From: CAIKLP01 sp965279595
GTDB lineage: Bacteria; Bacteroidota; Bacteroidia; Sphingobacteriales; Sphingobacteriaceae
Length of the DNA: 64,000 nt
Direction of reading: 5' to 3'
NCBI GenBank assembly: GCA_965279595.1
Contig: OZ257246.1
Coordinates: 2,728,001-2,792,000, forward strand
The notes beneath the pieces were generated by a model, which made no database searches, had not been told where the DNA came from, and saw nothing but the letters and a program-made list of their open reading frames with translations. The number at the start of each line of letters is the position of its first letter. The stretch's first letter is position 1. Made by a program: the position numbers and the translations under genes. Positions 53,914 through 63,277 of this stretch are shown here, piece by piece.

Positions 53914-54128
53914 AATAATTATGAATTTTAAATTTTGAATTTTGAATGCAATTGAAAGAATGATAAATTTTGAATTTGGCTATACAAGATAACCTATTTT
54001 CATGTGCCAATTTTAACACTCTTTACTAACATTCAAATTCCCAATTCCAAATTCTACTATCCAATTTCCAATGTCTCCAATTCAAAAATTCCATTAATTA
54101 AATTCAAAATTTAAAATTCATAATTATC
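53914..54128. repeat. heptamer-arm element downstream of arsC
   Basis: Left arm AATAATTATGAATTTTAAAT onward (53914-53948), the second subterminal core GCAATTGAAAGAAT, then a divergent middle containing AATTCCCAATTCCAAATTC-like words, and right arm AAATTCAAAATTTAAAATTC (54099-54128). Nothing else is in the 303-base gap before the hydrolase. Confidence 0.8.
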
Positions 54129-54210
54129 TCCCCTAAGAAATATTTTTTTCATTTTCCTTGTAACATTTCCAAAGAACCCACGTCCAATGGTTATAAAAAA
54201 AGAAATAACC

Positions 54211-55059
54211 ATGAAAAAACTCCTAATCATTACCCTTTTGATAATTCATACCATAAGTGTGAATGCATCATCTAACAAAGCATTTCAAGTAAAAGTAATA
54301 GGAAAAGGTGCCCCTATCCTACTCATTCCGGGCTATAGCTGTTCGGGCGAAGTTTGGAATGAAACTGTTGAACAATTGCAAAACAATTATGAATGCCACA
54401 TCATCACTTTGGCTGGATTTGCTGGCGTTCCTGCAATTGATACACCCATACTACTAACTGTTAGAAATGAAATTATTCAATATGTAAAAAGTAAAAAACT
54501 AAAGAAGCCAACACTGATTGGACATAGCTTAGGTGCATTCATGAGTTTATGGTTGAGTAGTGCGGAGCCCCATTTATTTGGCAAAGTTATTTGTGTAGAT
54601 GGTGTTCCATTTATCTCTGCCTTAACAGATAAAAATATGACAGCTGACTCAATGAAAAGAAACCCATACATGAATAGAGAGCAAGTGGTAAAAAACTTTG
54701 AAAGCTTGCCCAATGAAGGCTTTATTGACAGAACTGCTGTAGCTATGAAATGGCAAGTGGAAGATAGTCTCAGAGCTCGTCAAATAGCATTATGGCAATT
54801 TCAAAGTGATCGTAAAACATTGGGCATAGTATTGGTTGAAATGTCTACAACAGATATTAGAAAAAATATTGCTAATATTAAACAACCTGTATTAGTATTG
54901 GGTAGCATTTACATGACCAAAGAAAACTCAATGAAAGTTTTGAATGAACAATATATGGAAGTAAAAAACAAAACTATTCATGTTGCCGAGAGCAAACATT
55001 TTATCATGTATGATCAACCTCAATGGTTTTATTCTGAAATTGCTGAATTCCTTAAATAA
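54211..55059 (+). CDS. alpha/beta hydrolase, exported
   Basis: About 282 residues. A signal peptide (LLIITLLIIHTISVNA) precedes the fold; GHSLGAF is the nucleophile elbow (Ser) near residue 110, and AESKHFIMYDQP supplies the catalytic His near the C-terminus. PILLIPGYSCSGEVWNE is the oxyanion region. The substrate is unknown. It is two bases from the ECF sigma gene, so all three downstream-linked genes probably form one operon. A start eight codons upstream (54187) is also possible. Confidence 0.85.
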   Translation: MKKLLIITLLIIHTISVNASSNKAFQVKVIGKGAPILLIPGYSCSGEVWNETVEQLQNNYECHIITLAGFAGVPAIDTPILLTVRNEIIQYVKSKKLKKPTLIGHSLGAFMSLWLSSAEPHLFGKVICVDGVPFISALTDKNMTADSMKRNPYMNREQVVKNFESLPNEGFIDRTAVAMKWQVEDSLRARQIALWQFQSDRKTLGIVLVEMSTTDIRKNIANIKQPVLVLGSIYMTKENSMKVLNEQYMEVKNKTIHVAESKHFIMYDQPQWFYSEIAEFLK

Positions 55060-55061
55060 TC

Positions 55062-55553
55062 ATGACAGCTCAAGAAACATTTACTAAACTCTACCAAGAA
55101 TATTCTCCGGGCATACGCAAGCTCTGTTTAGGATACACTGGAGATACTGATTTGGCTGATGATTTATTGCAAGAAAGTTTTATTGCCATTTGGAATAACT
55201 TAGACAAATTTCGAGGAGATTCTAAATGGAGTACTTGGATCTATAGAATTGCTGTTAATACCTGTTTAACACATTTACGAAAAAATAAAAATAAAACTGT
55301 TTCCATTGATGAATTGCACTTAGAAAACATCAAAGAAGAAATTAGTCATAAGGAGCAAGAAGTACAACTTTTGTATAAATGCATAAGTCAATTAGCTGAA
55401 ACCGACAGATTAATCATTTCATTGGTATTAGATGATAAAAGCTATGAAGAAATTTCTTTATTCACAGAAATTTCAGAAAATACTTTAAGAGTGAGAATTC
55501 ATCGCATTAAAAAACAATTAACAGAAATTTACAACCGTTATGAAAGATTTTGA
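55062..55553 (+). CDS. ECF-type RNA polymerase sigma factor
   Basis: 163 residues. Region 2: DLADDLLQESFIAIWNNLDK, then WSTWIYRIAVNTCLTHLRK. Region 4: YEEISLFTEISENTLRVRIH, the -35 binding helix-turn-helix. Its last 14 bases overlap the next gene, which is expected for a sigma/anti-sigma pair. No target promoters could be predicted. Confidence 0.93.
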   Translation: MTAQETFTKLYQEYSPGIRKLCLGYTGDTDLADDLLQESFIAIWNNLDKFRGDSKWSTWIYRIAVNTCLTHLRKNKNKTVSIDELHLENIKEEISHKEQEVQLLYKCISQLAETDRLIISLVLDDKSYEEISLFTEISENTLRVRIHRIKKQLTEIYNRYERF

Positions 55554-56145
55554 TTCAATAAAAAATATTTGGCAACAAGCAGAAACGAATGAAGTAACGC
55601 AGAAAATTACTTTAGCAAAATCTACTAAAACCAATAAACTAAAACTACAACGCAACCAAATAGTTGGAGCTGTTTTACTTTTCTTTACTGCTATTCTAAT
55701 AGCATCCATGGCTATTTGGGGCGATTTTGGATTTAAACATTGGTACACCTATTTAGGTATGAGTTTAATTTGTATGATCTGTTTAGTACAAGCTGCCATT
55801 CTATACTTCACCTATCAAAAAATAAAGGCTATTGATGATACCGCTGCCCCGGCTAAACATTTACAACAATGGGAAAACTATTATCAGTTTCGTCAAAATC
55901 AAACCAAATGGAATATGCCCGTTTATTATTTATTCCTAAATCTAGCAATGGGAATTTATATGATTGAAATATTTAATGGTAGACCAATCCTCAATGTATC
56001 TATATTCATTGCCATTTATCTAGCTTGGATGATTTTTGCCTACTTCTATTTAGGAAAAAAAGAAATGAAAAAAGAACAAAGAAGGCTAAACGAAATTCTT
56101 GAGTCTTTAAGAAGTGTAGGTGGGCAGTTGGAAGAGGAGAAGTAA
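55540..56145 (+). CDS. membrane protein, candidate anti-sigma factor
   Basis: 201 residues: a short soluble N-terminus (MKDFDSIKNIWQQAET), four hydrophobic segments (~43-62, 70-90, 125-145, 150-172) and a charged C-terminus (KKEMKKEQRRLNEILESLRS). No zinc-binding anti-sigma motif (HxxxCxxC) or DUF4974/FecR-like domain is visible. Overlap with the sigma gene makes an anti-sigma role likely but inferred. Confidence 0.65.
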   Translation: MKDFDSIKNIWQQAETNEVTQKITLAKSTKTNKLKLQRNQIVGAVLLFFTAILIASMAIWGDFGFKHWYTYLGMSLICMICLVQAAILYFTYQKIKAIDDTAAPAKHLQQWENYYQFRQNQTKWNMPVYYLFLNLAMGIYMIEIFNGRPILNVSIFIAIYLAWMIFAYFYLGKKEMKKEQRRLNEILESLRSVGGQLEEEK

Positions 56146-56146
56146 A

Positions 56147-56330
56147 CAATAATTTTGAATTTTAAATTTTGAATTTTAAATGTGTCCCTGCAATTAGTAC
56201 ATCTAATCGTTTTAGGAAAAGGTTAAATAATTAGTGAATAAAATTTTGAAATTGCCAATATCTTCCTCCAAATTCAAAAATTATTTAATTACAATTTAAA
56301 ACTCAAAATTTAAAATTTAAAATTTTTTTA
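56147..56330. repeat. heptamer-arm element in a convergent gap
   Basis: Left arm of alternating TTTTGAA and TTTTAAA heptamers (56153-56181), then TGTGTCCCTGCAA, the shared core; right arm CAAAATTTAAAATTTAAAAT (56304-56323). It starts two bases after the stop of the candidate anti-sigma gene and ends about 30 bases from the opposing permease stop; it could act as a terminator for both. Confidence 0.85.
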
Positions 56331-56358
56331 TGCTTTTACCCAAACTTCAAATTCACAA

Positions 56359-57480
56359 CTAGCTCGTCTTCTTATAATTCAAAACCGCCCATGAATTAAA
56401 AAATATGGCCATACCTGTAATTACTATAAAATGTTTTTGAATGTCGGCGAAGCCACTACCTTTTAATACTACCATGCGCATCACATCTATGAAATAAGTA
56501 ACTGGGTTGCAACGAGCAATCCATTTGGCCCATTCAGGCATACTATCAACTGAAGTGAATAATCCGCTCATTAAAATAAAAATCATCATACAAAAAAAGG
56601 CTAGCGACATGGCTTGCTGTTGGGTATTTGAATAGGTTGAAATAATTAAACCAATTCCTAATAAGGCAATTAAATAAATAGCCAAAAATCCATATAAAAG
56701 AAAAATAGATCCCATGGGAACAATTCCATAAACCATTCTTGCTACCCCAAAAAGTCCTAAACTAAAAACAAACATTCCAATGATCCAAAAAGGAATTAAC
56801 TTTCCTAAAATAAAATGAACTTTTGAAATGGGAGTTACATTAATTTGTTCAATAGTTCCTACTTCTTTTTCTTTCACAATATTTAACGCACACATATAAG
56901 CTGCAACCATAGTAACCAAAACAACCAATATTCCTGGAACCATAAAAAATGGATAGTTTAAAAATGGATTATACCAATTCATACTATTAATTTCAATAGT
57001 TGGAATTTTATTTGTTTTTGATGGTTGAATATATTCCAATCGAATATCAGAATTGAATTGATTAATAATTCTTGCTAAATATGAACTACCTACGGAAGCC
57101 TTTGTTCCATTGATTGCATTCACAGCAATGAACAAATTACTTTGATCTTCTTTCAATAATTCTTTTTCAAAATTTTTGGGTATTTCCATAATTAGGTCAG
57201 AATTATCCTTCTGAAATTGCCCAAAAGATTCATCAAATGAATTGCTATAATCATTCATTTTAAAATAACCAGAGGCAATTACTTTATTAACTAATTGTCT
57301 GGAAAACGTAGAATGGTCATGATCTACAATTGAAATATTAATATTTTTTATTTCGAAATCAGCAGCTAATGGTAATACAATTAGTTGGACAATTGGCAAT
57401 GCAATAATCATTCTCAGAATGGTTGTATTTCTGAATATCTGCTTAAATTCTTTTTGTAATAAAAATCGTAGTGTTCTCAT
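56359..57480 (-). CDS. ABC-2 type transporter permease (YbhR-like)
   Basis: 373 residues. One N-terminal membrane helix (IIALPIVQLIVLPLA), a ~150-residue extracytoplasmic domain, then five helices, the ABC2_membrane_3 layout. MVPGILVVLVTMVAAYMCAL and EKEVGTIEQINVTPI match the permease family. Second of two permeases, last gene of the exporter operon; the pair likely forms a heterodimer. Confidence 0.9.
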   Translation of the reverse strand: MRTLRFLLQKEFKQIFRNTTILRMIIALPIVQLIVLPLAADFEIKNINISIVDHDHSTFSRQLVNKVIASGYFKMNDYSNSFDESFGQFQKDNSDLIMEIPKNFEKELLKEDQSNLFIAVNAINGTKASVGSSYLARIINQFNSDIRLEYIQPSKTNKIPTIEINSMNWYNPFLNYPFFMVPGILVVLVTMVAAYMCALNIVKEKEVGTIEQINVTPISKVHFILGKLIPFWIIGMFVFSLGLFGVARMVYGIVPMGSIFLLYGFLAIYLIALLGIGLIISTYSNTQQQAMSLAFFCMMIFILMSGLFTSVDSMPEWAKWIARCNPVTYFIDVMRMVVLKGSGFADIQKHFIVITGMAIFFNSWAVLNYKKTS

Positions 57481-57505
57481 GATAATTAAATTGAAAATTA
57501 TTAGA

Positions 57506-58612
57506 CTATGCCAATCTTATTTTAAATTTCCTGATGCTAATTGTTAATAAAAAAACAGTCATTCCAAATAATATTAACGTTTCTTTCCAAATTGCAGAGA
57601 AGCCCAAACCCTTAATCATAATGGATTTCACAATTATATAATACCATTTGGAAGGAATTATATTGGAAATAATTTGTAAAGGCAATGGCATATTTTCTAA
57701 TGGAAACATAAAACCCGTAAACATCATGGTTGGCAACAACATTCCCATCAATGAAATCAACATGGCTGATTGTTGAGAATCGGTTATGTTAGAAATTAAT
57801 AAACCTAATGAAAGTGCGGTTAGAATTAATAAGGAACTTTCCATGTACAATAAAAGTAAACTTCCATTGATAGGCATATCCAATATACTGATGCTTAAAA
57901 GCAAAATGATGGTTAAATTAATTAATGATAAAAAAAAGTAAGGAACCGCTTTACTGATAATTACCATGATAGGGTTAAAAGGAGATACCAATAATACTTC
58001 CATAGTTCCTAATTCTTTTTCTTTCACAATTGATACAGAAGTCATCAACACACAAACCAACAATAAAACCAATGCCATTACACCAGGAACAAAGTTAGTA
58101 GCACCCTTCAATTCTGGATTGTAAATCATACGCATCTGCGTGTTGATACGCATTGGTGCCATTTGACTACCATTTAATTCTTTCTGATAATCTAATATGA
58201 TATTGCTTGTATAACTCGTCAAAGTATTGGCAGTATTGGGGTCAGAGGCATCAGCAATGATTTGAACTTGTGCAGAATTTAGATGAATTAAATCATTATT
58301 GAAATTATTCGGGAATACTATGGCCAATTTGATATTTCCTTTTCTGAATGATTTTTCAATTTCTTGATGACTAAGAATTGCTTTTTCAATTTCAAAACTT
58401 TTGTTGACCTCCAATTTCTCAATGATTCTATGTGAAGCTCTGTCATTAGCATAATCACAAACAATAATCTTTGAATTTTTCACTTCATTGGTCAATGCAA
58501 AACCAAATAATATGATTTGCGCAATGGGCATACCGAATAATAATAGCAATGTTTTCTTATCCCTGAAAACATGGTAAAATTCTTTTCTAACAAAAACTAT
58601 AAATTGTTTCAT
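57506..58612 (-). CDS. ABC-2 type transporter permease (YbhS-like)
   Basis: 368 residues with the same topology as its partner: N-terminal helix (LLLLFGMPIAQIILFGFAL), a soluble extracytoplasmic domain, and five C-terminal helices (MALVLLLVCVLMTSVSIV, KEKELGTMEVLLVSPF). It follows the second ATPase by nine bases and precedes the other permease by 25. Confidence 0.9.
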   Translation of the reverse strand: MKQFIVFVRKEFYHVFRDKKTLLLLFGMPIAQIILFGFALTNEVKNSKIIVCDYANDRASHRIIEKLEVNKSFEIEKAILSHQEIEKSFRKGNIKLAIVFPNNFNNDLIHLNSAQVQIIADASDPNTANTLTSYTSNIILDYQKELNGSQMAPMRINTQMRMIYNPELKGATNFVPGVMALVLLLVCVLMTSVSIVKEKELGTMEVLLVSPFNPIMVIISKAVPYFFLSLINLTIILLLSISILDMPINGSLLLLYMESSLLILTALSLGLLISNITDSQQSAMLISLMGMLLPTMMFTGFMFPLENMPLPLQIISNIIPSKWYYIIVKSIMIKGLGFSAIWKETLILFGMTVFLLTISIRKFKIRLA

Positions 58613-58621
58613 ACTAAATTG

Positions 58622-59365
58622 TTAATCTGCTTTACGTTTGGCTCCTCTAGCTAATTCAAAAAACACTTCATCCATTGATTGTGAAGAAAATTGTTTTTTC
58701 AACTCTGTGGGTGTATCTAATGCTTTAATTACTCCATCAACCATCATTGAAACACGATTGCAATACTCTGCTTCATCCATATAATGGGTTGTCACAAAAA
58801 TGGTAATACCCGCATCTGAAGCAGCATAAATTAAATCCCAAAACTGTCTGCGTGTAACTGGGTCTACTCCGCCTGTTGGTTCATCTAAAAAAACTATTTT
58901 AGGTTCATGAATTACCGCAACAGAGAAAGCCAATTTTTGCTTCCATCCTAAAGGCAATGATCCAACTAATTTATTTGCTTCATTTTTTAATCCTAAAGTT
59001 TCAATCAAATTCTCTCTTTTCTCATTTAATTTGATTTTATCTAATCCATAAATACCTGCAAAAAAATTAATATTCTCGGTCACTGTTAAATCTTCATACA
59101 ATGAAAATTTTTGACTCATATAACCAATGTTTTTCTTGATACTTTCTGTTTCATGATAAATATCGAAACCTGCAATAGTGGCTTGCCCAGATGAAGGTGT
59201 AGAAAGCCCACAAAGCATTTTCATGGCTGTTGTTTTACCAGCACCATTGGCTCCGAGAAATCCAAATATCTCTCCTGCATACACTTCAAAAGTAATTTCA
59301 TTGCTGGCAATAAAATCACCAAATTTCTTTGTGAGTTTATTGGTACTAATTACTACTTCTTGCAT
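58622..59365 (-). CDS. ABC transporter ATP-binding protein (YbhF C-terminal half-like)
   Basis: 247 residues. Walker A is FLGANGAGKTTAMKML near residue 37 and Walker B IVFLDEPTGGVDPVTR near 160. The signature is SLPLGWKQKLAFS instead of LSGGQ, as in the second nucleotide-binding domain of YbhF-type proteins, so the divergence is not damage. The 5' end overlaps the first ATPase gene by 20 bases. Confidence 0.92.
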   Translation of the reverse strand: MQEVVISTNKLTKKFGDFIASNEITFEVYAGEIFGFLGANGAGKTTAMKMLCGLSTPSSGQATIAGFDIYHETESIKKNIGYMSQKFSLYEDLTVTENINFFAGIYGLDKIKLNEKRENLIETLGLKNEANKLVGSLPLGWKQKLAFSVAVIHEPKIVFLDEPTGGVDPVTRRQFWDLIYAASDAGITIFVTTHYMDEAEYCNRVSMMVDGVIKALDTPTELKKQFSSQSMDEVFFELARGAKRKAD

Positions 59366-60284
59366 TATTATTATTCATTAAATGGATGAAACAATCTTCT
59401 ATTGTTGGTTGAATAGGTTTTAATTGAAAATCAGCATGCCCTTTTTCAATTAAATACTCATTCAACTGTATTTGAATTTTTTCTAACTCTTGATGGAAAT
59501 TGATATGATGAAATTCTCCAAAAGCATTACAGCTTTTTATCAATTCTGAATTTCTCAAATCTTTTAACAATAGGCTCATATGCCCTGATTTAATGGCATA
59601 CAGCTTACCTGGAAACTGCTCTATAATTTTTGCAGGAGTATCAATCGACATGATTTTGCCATCTTGTATCAATGCTATACGTTCACACAAAGTAGCCTCA
59701 TCCATATAAGGTGTGGAAACCAAAATGGTAATACCTTGTTGCTTTAACTTCTTTAACATTTCCCAAAATTCTTTTCTAGATACGGTATCTACACCTGTGG
59801 TAGGTTCATCTAAAAACAAAACTTTAGGGCGATGTATGAGGGCACAACACAATGCCAATTTCTGTTTCATTCCACCTGACAATTGACCAGCTCTACGCTT
59901 TTTAAATGGTTCAATTTGAATGTATATGTCTTTGATCAAATCATAATTTTCTTCAATACTGGTATTGAAAACAGTTGCAAAAAAATGCAGGTTTTCTTCA
60001 ACCGTTAAATCTTGATATAATGAAAATTTACCTGGCATGTACCCTACCTGTTTGCGAATTTCTTTGTAATCATTCAGCACATCAAATCCAGCAACAGAAG
60101 CTGTTCCAGCATCAGGCAATAACAAGGTGGTTAGCATTCTAAATATGCTTGTCTTGCCTGCACCATCCGGACCAATTAATCCAAACAACTCACCTTTTTC
60201 TACAGTAAATGAAACATCATCTACTGCCAGCAATTTATTTTTATTGTATGTTTTTCGAATATTATTTAATTGAACATCCACCAT
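59346..60284 (-). CDS. ABC transporter ATP-binding protein (YbhF N-terminal half-like)
   Basis: 312 residues. Walker A LIGPDGAGKTSIFRML (the Asp in GPDGAGKT is typical of the YbhF first domain), signature GQLSGGMKQKLALCC, Walker B VLFLDEPTTGVDTVSR. The ~90-residue C-terminal extension (KLYAIKSGHMSLLLKDL) is also YbhF-like. In E. coli the two domains are one polypeptide; here they are split and overlap by 20 bases. Confidence 0.92.
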   Translation of the reverse strand: MVDVQLNNIRKTYNKNKLLAVDDVSFTVEKGELFGLIGPDGAGKTSIFRMLTTLLLPDAGTASVAGFDVLNDYKEIRKQVGYMPGKFSLYQDLTVEENLHFFATVFNTSIEENYDLIKDIYIQIEPFKKRRAGQLSGGMKQKLALCCALIHRPKVLFLDEPTTGVDTVSRKEFWEMLKKLKQQGITILVSTPYMDEATLCERIALIQDGKIMSIDTPAKIIEQFPGKLYAIKSGHMSLLLKDLRNSELIKSCNAFGEFHHINFHQELEKIQIQLNEYLIEKGHADFQLKPIQPTIEDCFIHLMNNNNARSSN

Positions 60285-60286
60285 TA

Positions 60287-61189
60287 TTATTGGAATTTAA
60301 TTTCTGCATACATTCCTATTTTGTAGGTGCCGTCATTTTTCACTTTTACTTTTACTGCGTAAACTAAATTGACGCGCTCTTCTTTTGTTTGTATTGTTTT
60401 TGGAGTGAATTCTGCTTTATCACTAATCCAAATTATCTGTCCTTGTGTTTCTTTAAACCCACCATTACCGTCATCTGTATTCACTTTAACCATTTGGTTT
60501 AATTTGATTAATGGTAATTGATTTCCTGAAATGAAAACTCGTAAATTAATATTGCTTAAGTCTGCCATTTTATAAAGAGCCTTACCCGCTAATGTCATTT
60601 CATTTAAATCAGCATACTTCATCAATACTGTGCCGTTCATTGGACTTATCAACTGACATTTATTCAACTGATCATTGAGCTGTTCAATTTGAACATACAA
60701 TGCTGATGCTTCTTTCTCTATTCCGTTGTTCGAAATATTTAAACTTGATTTTTGAGCTTCTATTTGTTTTTGAATAACTGCAATGGAAGCATTCACATCA
60801 TCTAATTGTTTAGTAGTTGCTGCATCCGCTTTTACCAAATTATTCACTCTGCTTTTTTCTTTTTCAGCGGTTCTTAGTTGTTCATACAAAGCCGCTAATT
60901 GTACTGATACATTTGGTTTCTTGCTCAACATGGCATTGACTTGTGCTAACAATTGCTTTTTCTTCAAATACAATTGTGTGCTGTCAATACTTCCTATCAG
61001 TTGCCCCAATGTTAATATTTGACCTTCTTCAATATCAAACTTTTTGATTACCCCATTACTTTCTGAAGAGATAATAATCTCATCTGCTTCAAAAGATCCT
61101 GATGCATCGAAATTCTTCCCATTATTTTTACAAGCGGAGAAAATCAAAATGATTGCTCCGATGAATAAGACTATTTTAAAATTTTTCAT
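60287..61189 (-). CDS. HlyD/YbhG-like membrane fusion lipoprotein
   Basis: 300 residues. The lipobox IGAIILIFSAC anchors it to a membrane; GSFEADEIIISSESNG leads the barrel/lipoyl part, a ~100-residue coiled-coil hairpin (residues 75-175) follows, then LISPMNGTVLMKYADL. It is the periplasmic adaptor joining the ABC permeases and the TolC-family channel. Two-base gap to the first ATPase. Confidence 0.9.
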   Translation of the reverse strand: MKNFKIVLFIGAIILIFSACKNNGKNFDASGSFEADEIIISSESNGVIKKFDIEEGQILTLGQLIGSIDSTQLYLKKKQLLAQVNAMLSKKPNVSVQLAALYEQLRTAEKEKSRVNNLVKADAATTKQLDDVNASIAVIQKQIEAQKSSLNISNNGIEKEASALYVQIEQLNDQLNKCQLISPMNGTVLMKYADLNEMTLAGKALYKMADLSNINLRVFISGNQLPLIKLNQMVKVNTDDGNGGFKETQGQIIWISDKAEFTPKTIQTKEERVNLVYAVKVKVKNDGTYKIGMYAEIKFQ

Positions 61190-61211
61190 TTTATTTATTT
61201 TTGATAATTAT

Positions 61212-62489
61212 TTAATTCCCTGAAATTGTTTGATAATTATATTGTGCCATTAATAATTGAATTTGATGAATCAATCTATTTTGCTCAGCTTGATCAGCAG
61301 CATTCAAATAATTGAGATAATCATTGGTGCTTGAAGTGCCATACTCGAGTTGACTTTTAGCAGCTGATAAAATACTTGTTCTTAAATTCAATATTTCTTT
61401 ATCGCTTTCAATTAATTCCCTTAATTTATTAAGTTCTGCCTCTTGTTGCTTTAAATTCAATTGGGTATTAAACAAAAATATTTCCTGTTGCACACTGGTC
61501 GATTTTTGATTCAACTCATTCAATCTTTTTTCTTTATTAAAAGTGTAAAATCCAGAGATATTCCAATTCAACCTTAAGCCAGTGAAATAATAGGTATTGA
61601 ATTCATTGCTCAACATATTTAGTGCAGGCTTTCCAACACCACCTTGAAAAAAGAAATTAACTTTTGGTAAATTTTTATCTTTGATCAATTCTCTTTGTAG
61701 TGAATAGGTTTGATGTTGCAATTCAAACAAACTCAATTCAGGTCTGTTGATGCTGCCTTCTAAATTCAAAACTATTGGAGTTGTTAATTGAGTTTGTTCG
61801 TTGACAGGTTGATTGATAAAGATTGACAACATATCCGCATAGCCTTTGCGATTAGCCTTTAACTCAATACTGCGTTGATTGAGTTTCAACAATTCTACTT
61901 TTAAAAGATCTATACTACTCTTTAAGGCAATTCCATTTGCAATTGCAGCATTGGTTTTATCAATGGCATTTTGTATATCTTTCTTCAATAAAACATTTTG
62001 CGCTATTTGGGCATCTAACAAAAGCAAACTAAAATACAACTGATTGATACGTTCTTTCAATTTATAAAAATCAACTTCTAATTTCTGAGCTTCAAGCAAG
62101 GCATTGGTTTTAACTATTTCCTTTTGATCAGCTACAGTTAATAAATCAGTGAGCGGCTGGTTTAATTCCGCATACAATTTGTATTGATCTTTATCCAATC
62201 CCGGTAAACTCATACCAGGTATAGCAATTGGAATTTTTGTAACCTCTGATTGATAAGTTGCTTGTCCTGCAATTACTACCTGCGGTAAAAACCCTTTGCT
62301 TGCATTTTGAATGGCATACTCTTTCGATTTTTCAATTAAAGATACCTGCTTTATTAATGGATAATTACGTTTGGCAAGTACATAACAACTATCAATACTT
62401 AATGATTGACTAGTCTGTGCTTGCAGCATTTCAATACCCACTATATAAATAAAAATTAACCATGTGATAATTTTGAATGGCTTAATCAT
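61212..62489 (-). CDS. TolC family outer-membrane efflux protein
   Basis: 425 residues with a signal peptide (IFIYVGIEMLQAQ) and two long helical repeats typical of OEP proteins (LSIDSCYVLAKRNYPLI near the start, LEYGTSSTNDYLNYLNAADQ near the end). It provides the outer-membrane exit duct. It lies 22 bases before the adaptor gene, in the same operon. Confidence 0.92.
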   Translation of the reverse strand: MIKPFKIITWLIFIYIVGIEMLQAQTSQSLSIDSCYVLAKRNYPLIKQVSLIEKSKEYAIQNASKGFLPQVVIAGQATYQSEVTKIPIAIPGMSLPGLDKDQYKLYAELNQPLTDLLTVADQKEIVKTNALLEAQKLEVDFYKLKERINQLYFSLLLLDAQIAQNVLLKKDIQNAIDKTNAAIANGIALKSSIDLLKVELLKLNQRSIELKANRKGYADMLSIFINQPVNEQTQLTTPIVLNLEGSINRPELSLFELQHQTYSLQRELIKDKNLPKVNFFFQGGVGKPALNMLSNEFNTYYFTGLRLNWNISGFYTFNKEKRLNELNQKSTSVQQEIFLFNTQLNLKQQEAELNKLRELIESDKEILNLRTSILSAAKSQLEYGTSSTNDYLNYLNAADQAEQNRLIHQIQLLMAQYNYQTISGN

Positions 62490-62540
62490 ACTATTTATTT
62501 TATTGTTTTAATCATTTGTTTAATTACTATTTAAAAAATT

Positions 62541-63173
62541 TTATTTTGCTTTTAATATGGCTTTAACCCATTTCGGAATTAATAATTTTCTTTCCTGTAT
62601 AACCATTTCGAATTCTTTATCTGATAGGTTGCCAATGTTCATTAAAACCGGCTTAGCAACAAATGGAAATACGATCATGCCTATTAAATTCATAATAAAT
62701 TGTAAGGGATGCATAGGTGTAATTTTTCCATCCTTAATGCCTTGTTGAAACTGTTTCAATAAGCTTGATTTTAACAGAACTTCTTTCAAACCTATTTTAG
62801 ATACTAATACATTAGGCTGGGTTCTTAACTCTGTTAATAGGAATAATGGAATTTCAGGATTGTCTAAGAGTAAGTCAATATATCGATGAGCTAAAGTTTC
62901 TACCTTCTTTTCTAAGGTGGTTTTTTCATCATTAAAAACTTCTGCAACAGACTTCAAAAAGAGTTGCATGGTTTCTAACATGATGATATCAAATAATTTT
63001 TCTTTGCTGCGGAAATAATAATTCAAAAGGGCCAAATTTATTCCAGCTTCTTCTGCAATATCCCTAGTTCGGGTGGCTGAGAATCCCTTTTTATGAAAAA
63101 CCAAACGAGCAGCATTCTTAATTTTCTCCTCTGTATTGATGTCTAATTCAGGCTTTTGCTTCAATTTTGCCAT
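62541..63173 (-). CDS. TetR/AcrR family transcriptional regulator
   Basis: 210 residues. HTH: KGFSATRTRDIAEEAGINLA, then LLNYYFRSKEKLFDIIM. The C-terminal ligand domain is not assignable. First gene of the exporter cluster, as cecR (ybiH) precedes ybhGFSR in E. coli, so it likely represses this operon in response to a xenobiotic. The 51-base gap to the TolC gene is A/T-rich. Confidence 0.92.
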   Translation of the reverse strand: MAKLKQKPELDINTEEKIKNAARLVFHKKGFSATRTRDIAEEAGINLALLNYYFRSKEKLFDIIMLETMQLFLKSVAEVFNDEKTTLEKKVETLAHRYIDLLLDNPEIPLFLLTELRTQPNVLVSKIGLKEVLLKSSLLKQFQQGIKDGKITPMHPLQFIMNLIGMIVFPFVAKPVLMNIGNLSDKEFEMVIQERKLLIPKWVKAILKAK

Positions 63174-63277
63174 TTCTTCAATTAATTAATGGCACAAAAT
63201 AAATACTTTTTTTTCAATTAAACAAGTTATTTAATCAAATGATTAAAATTTATACAAATATCAAATTCTGCAGGCTG

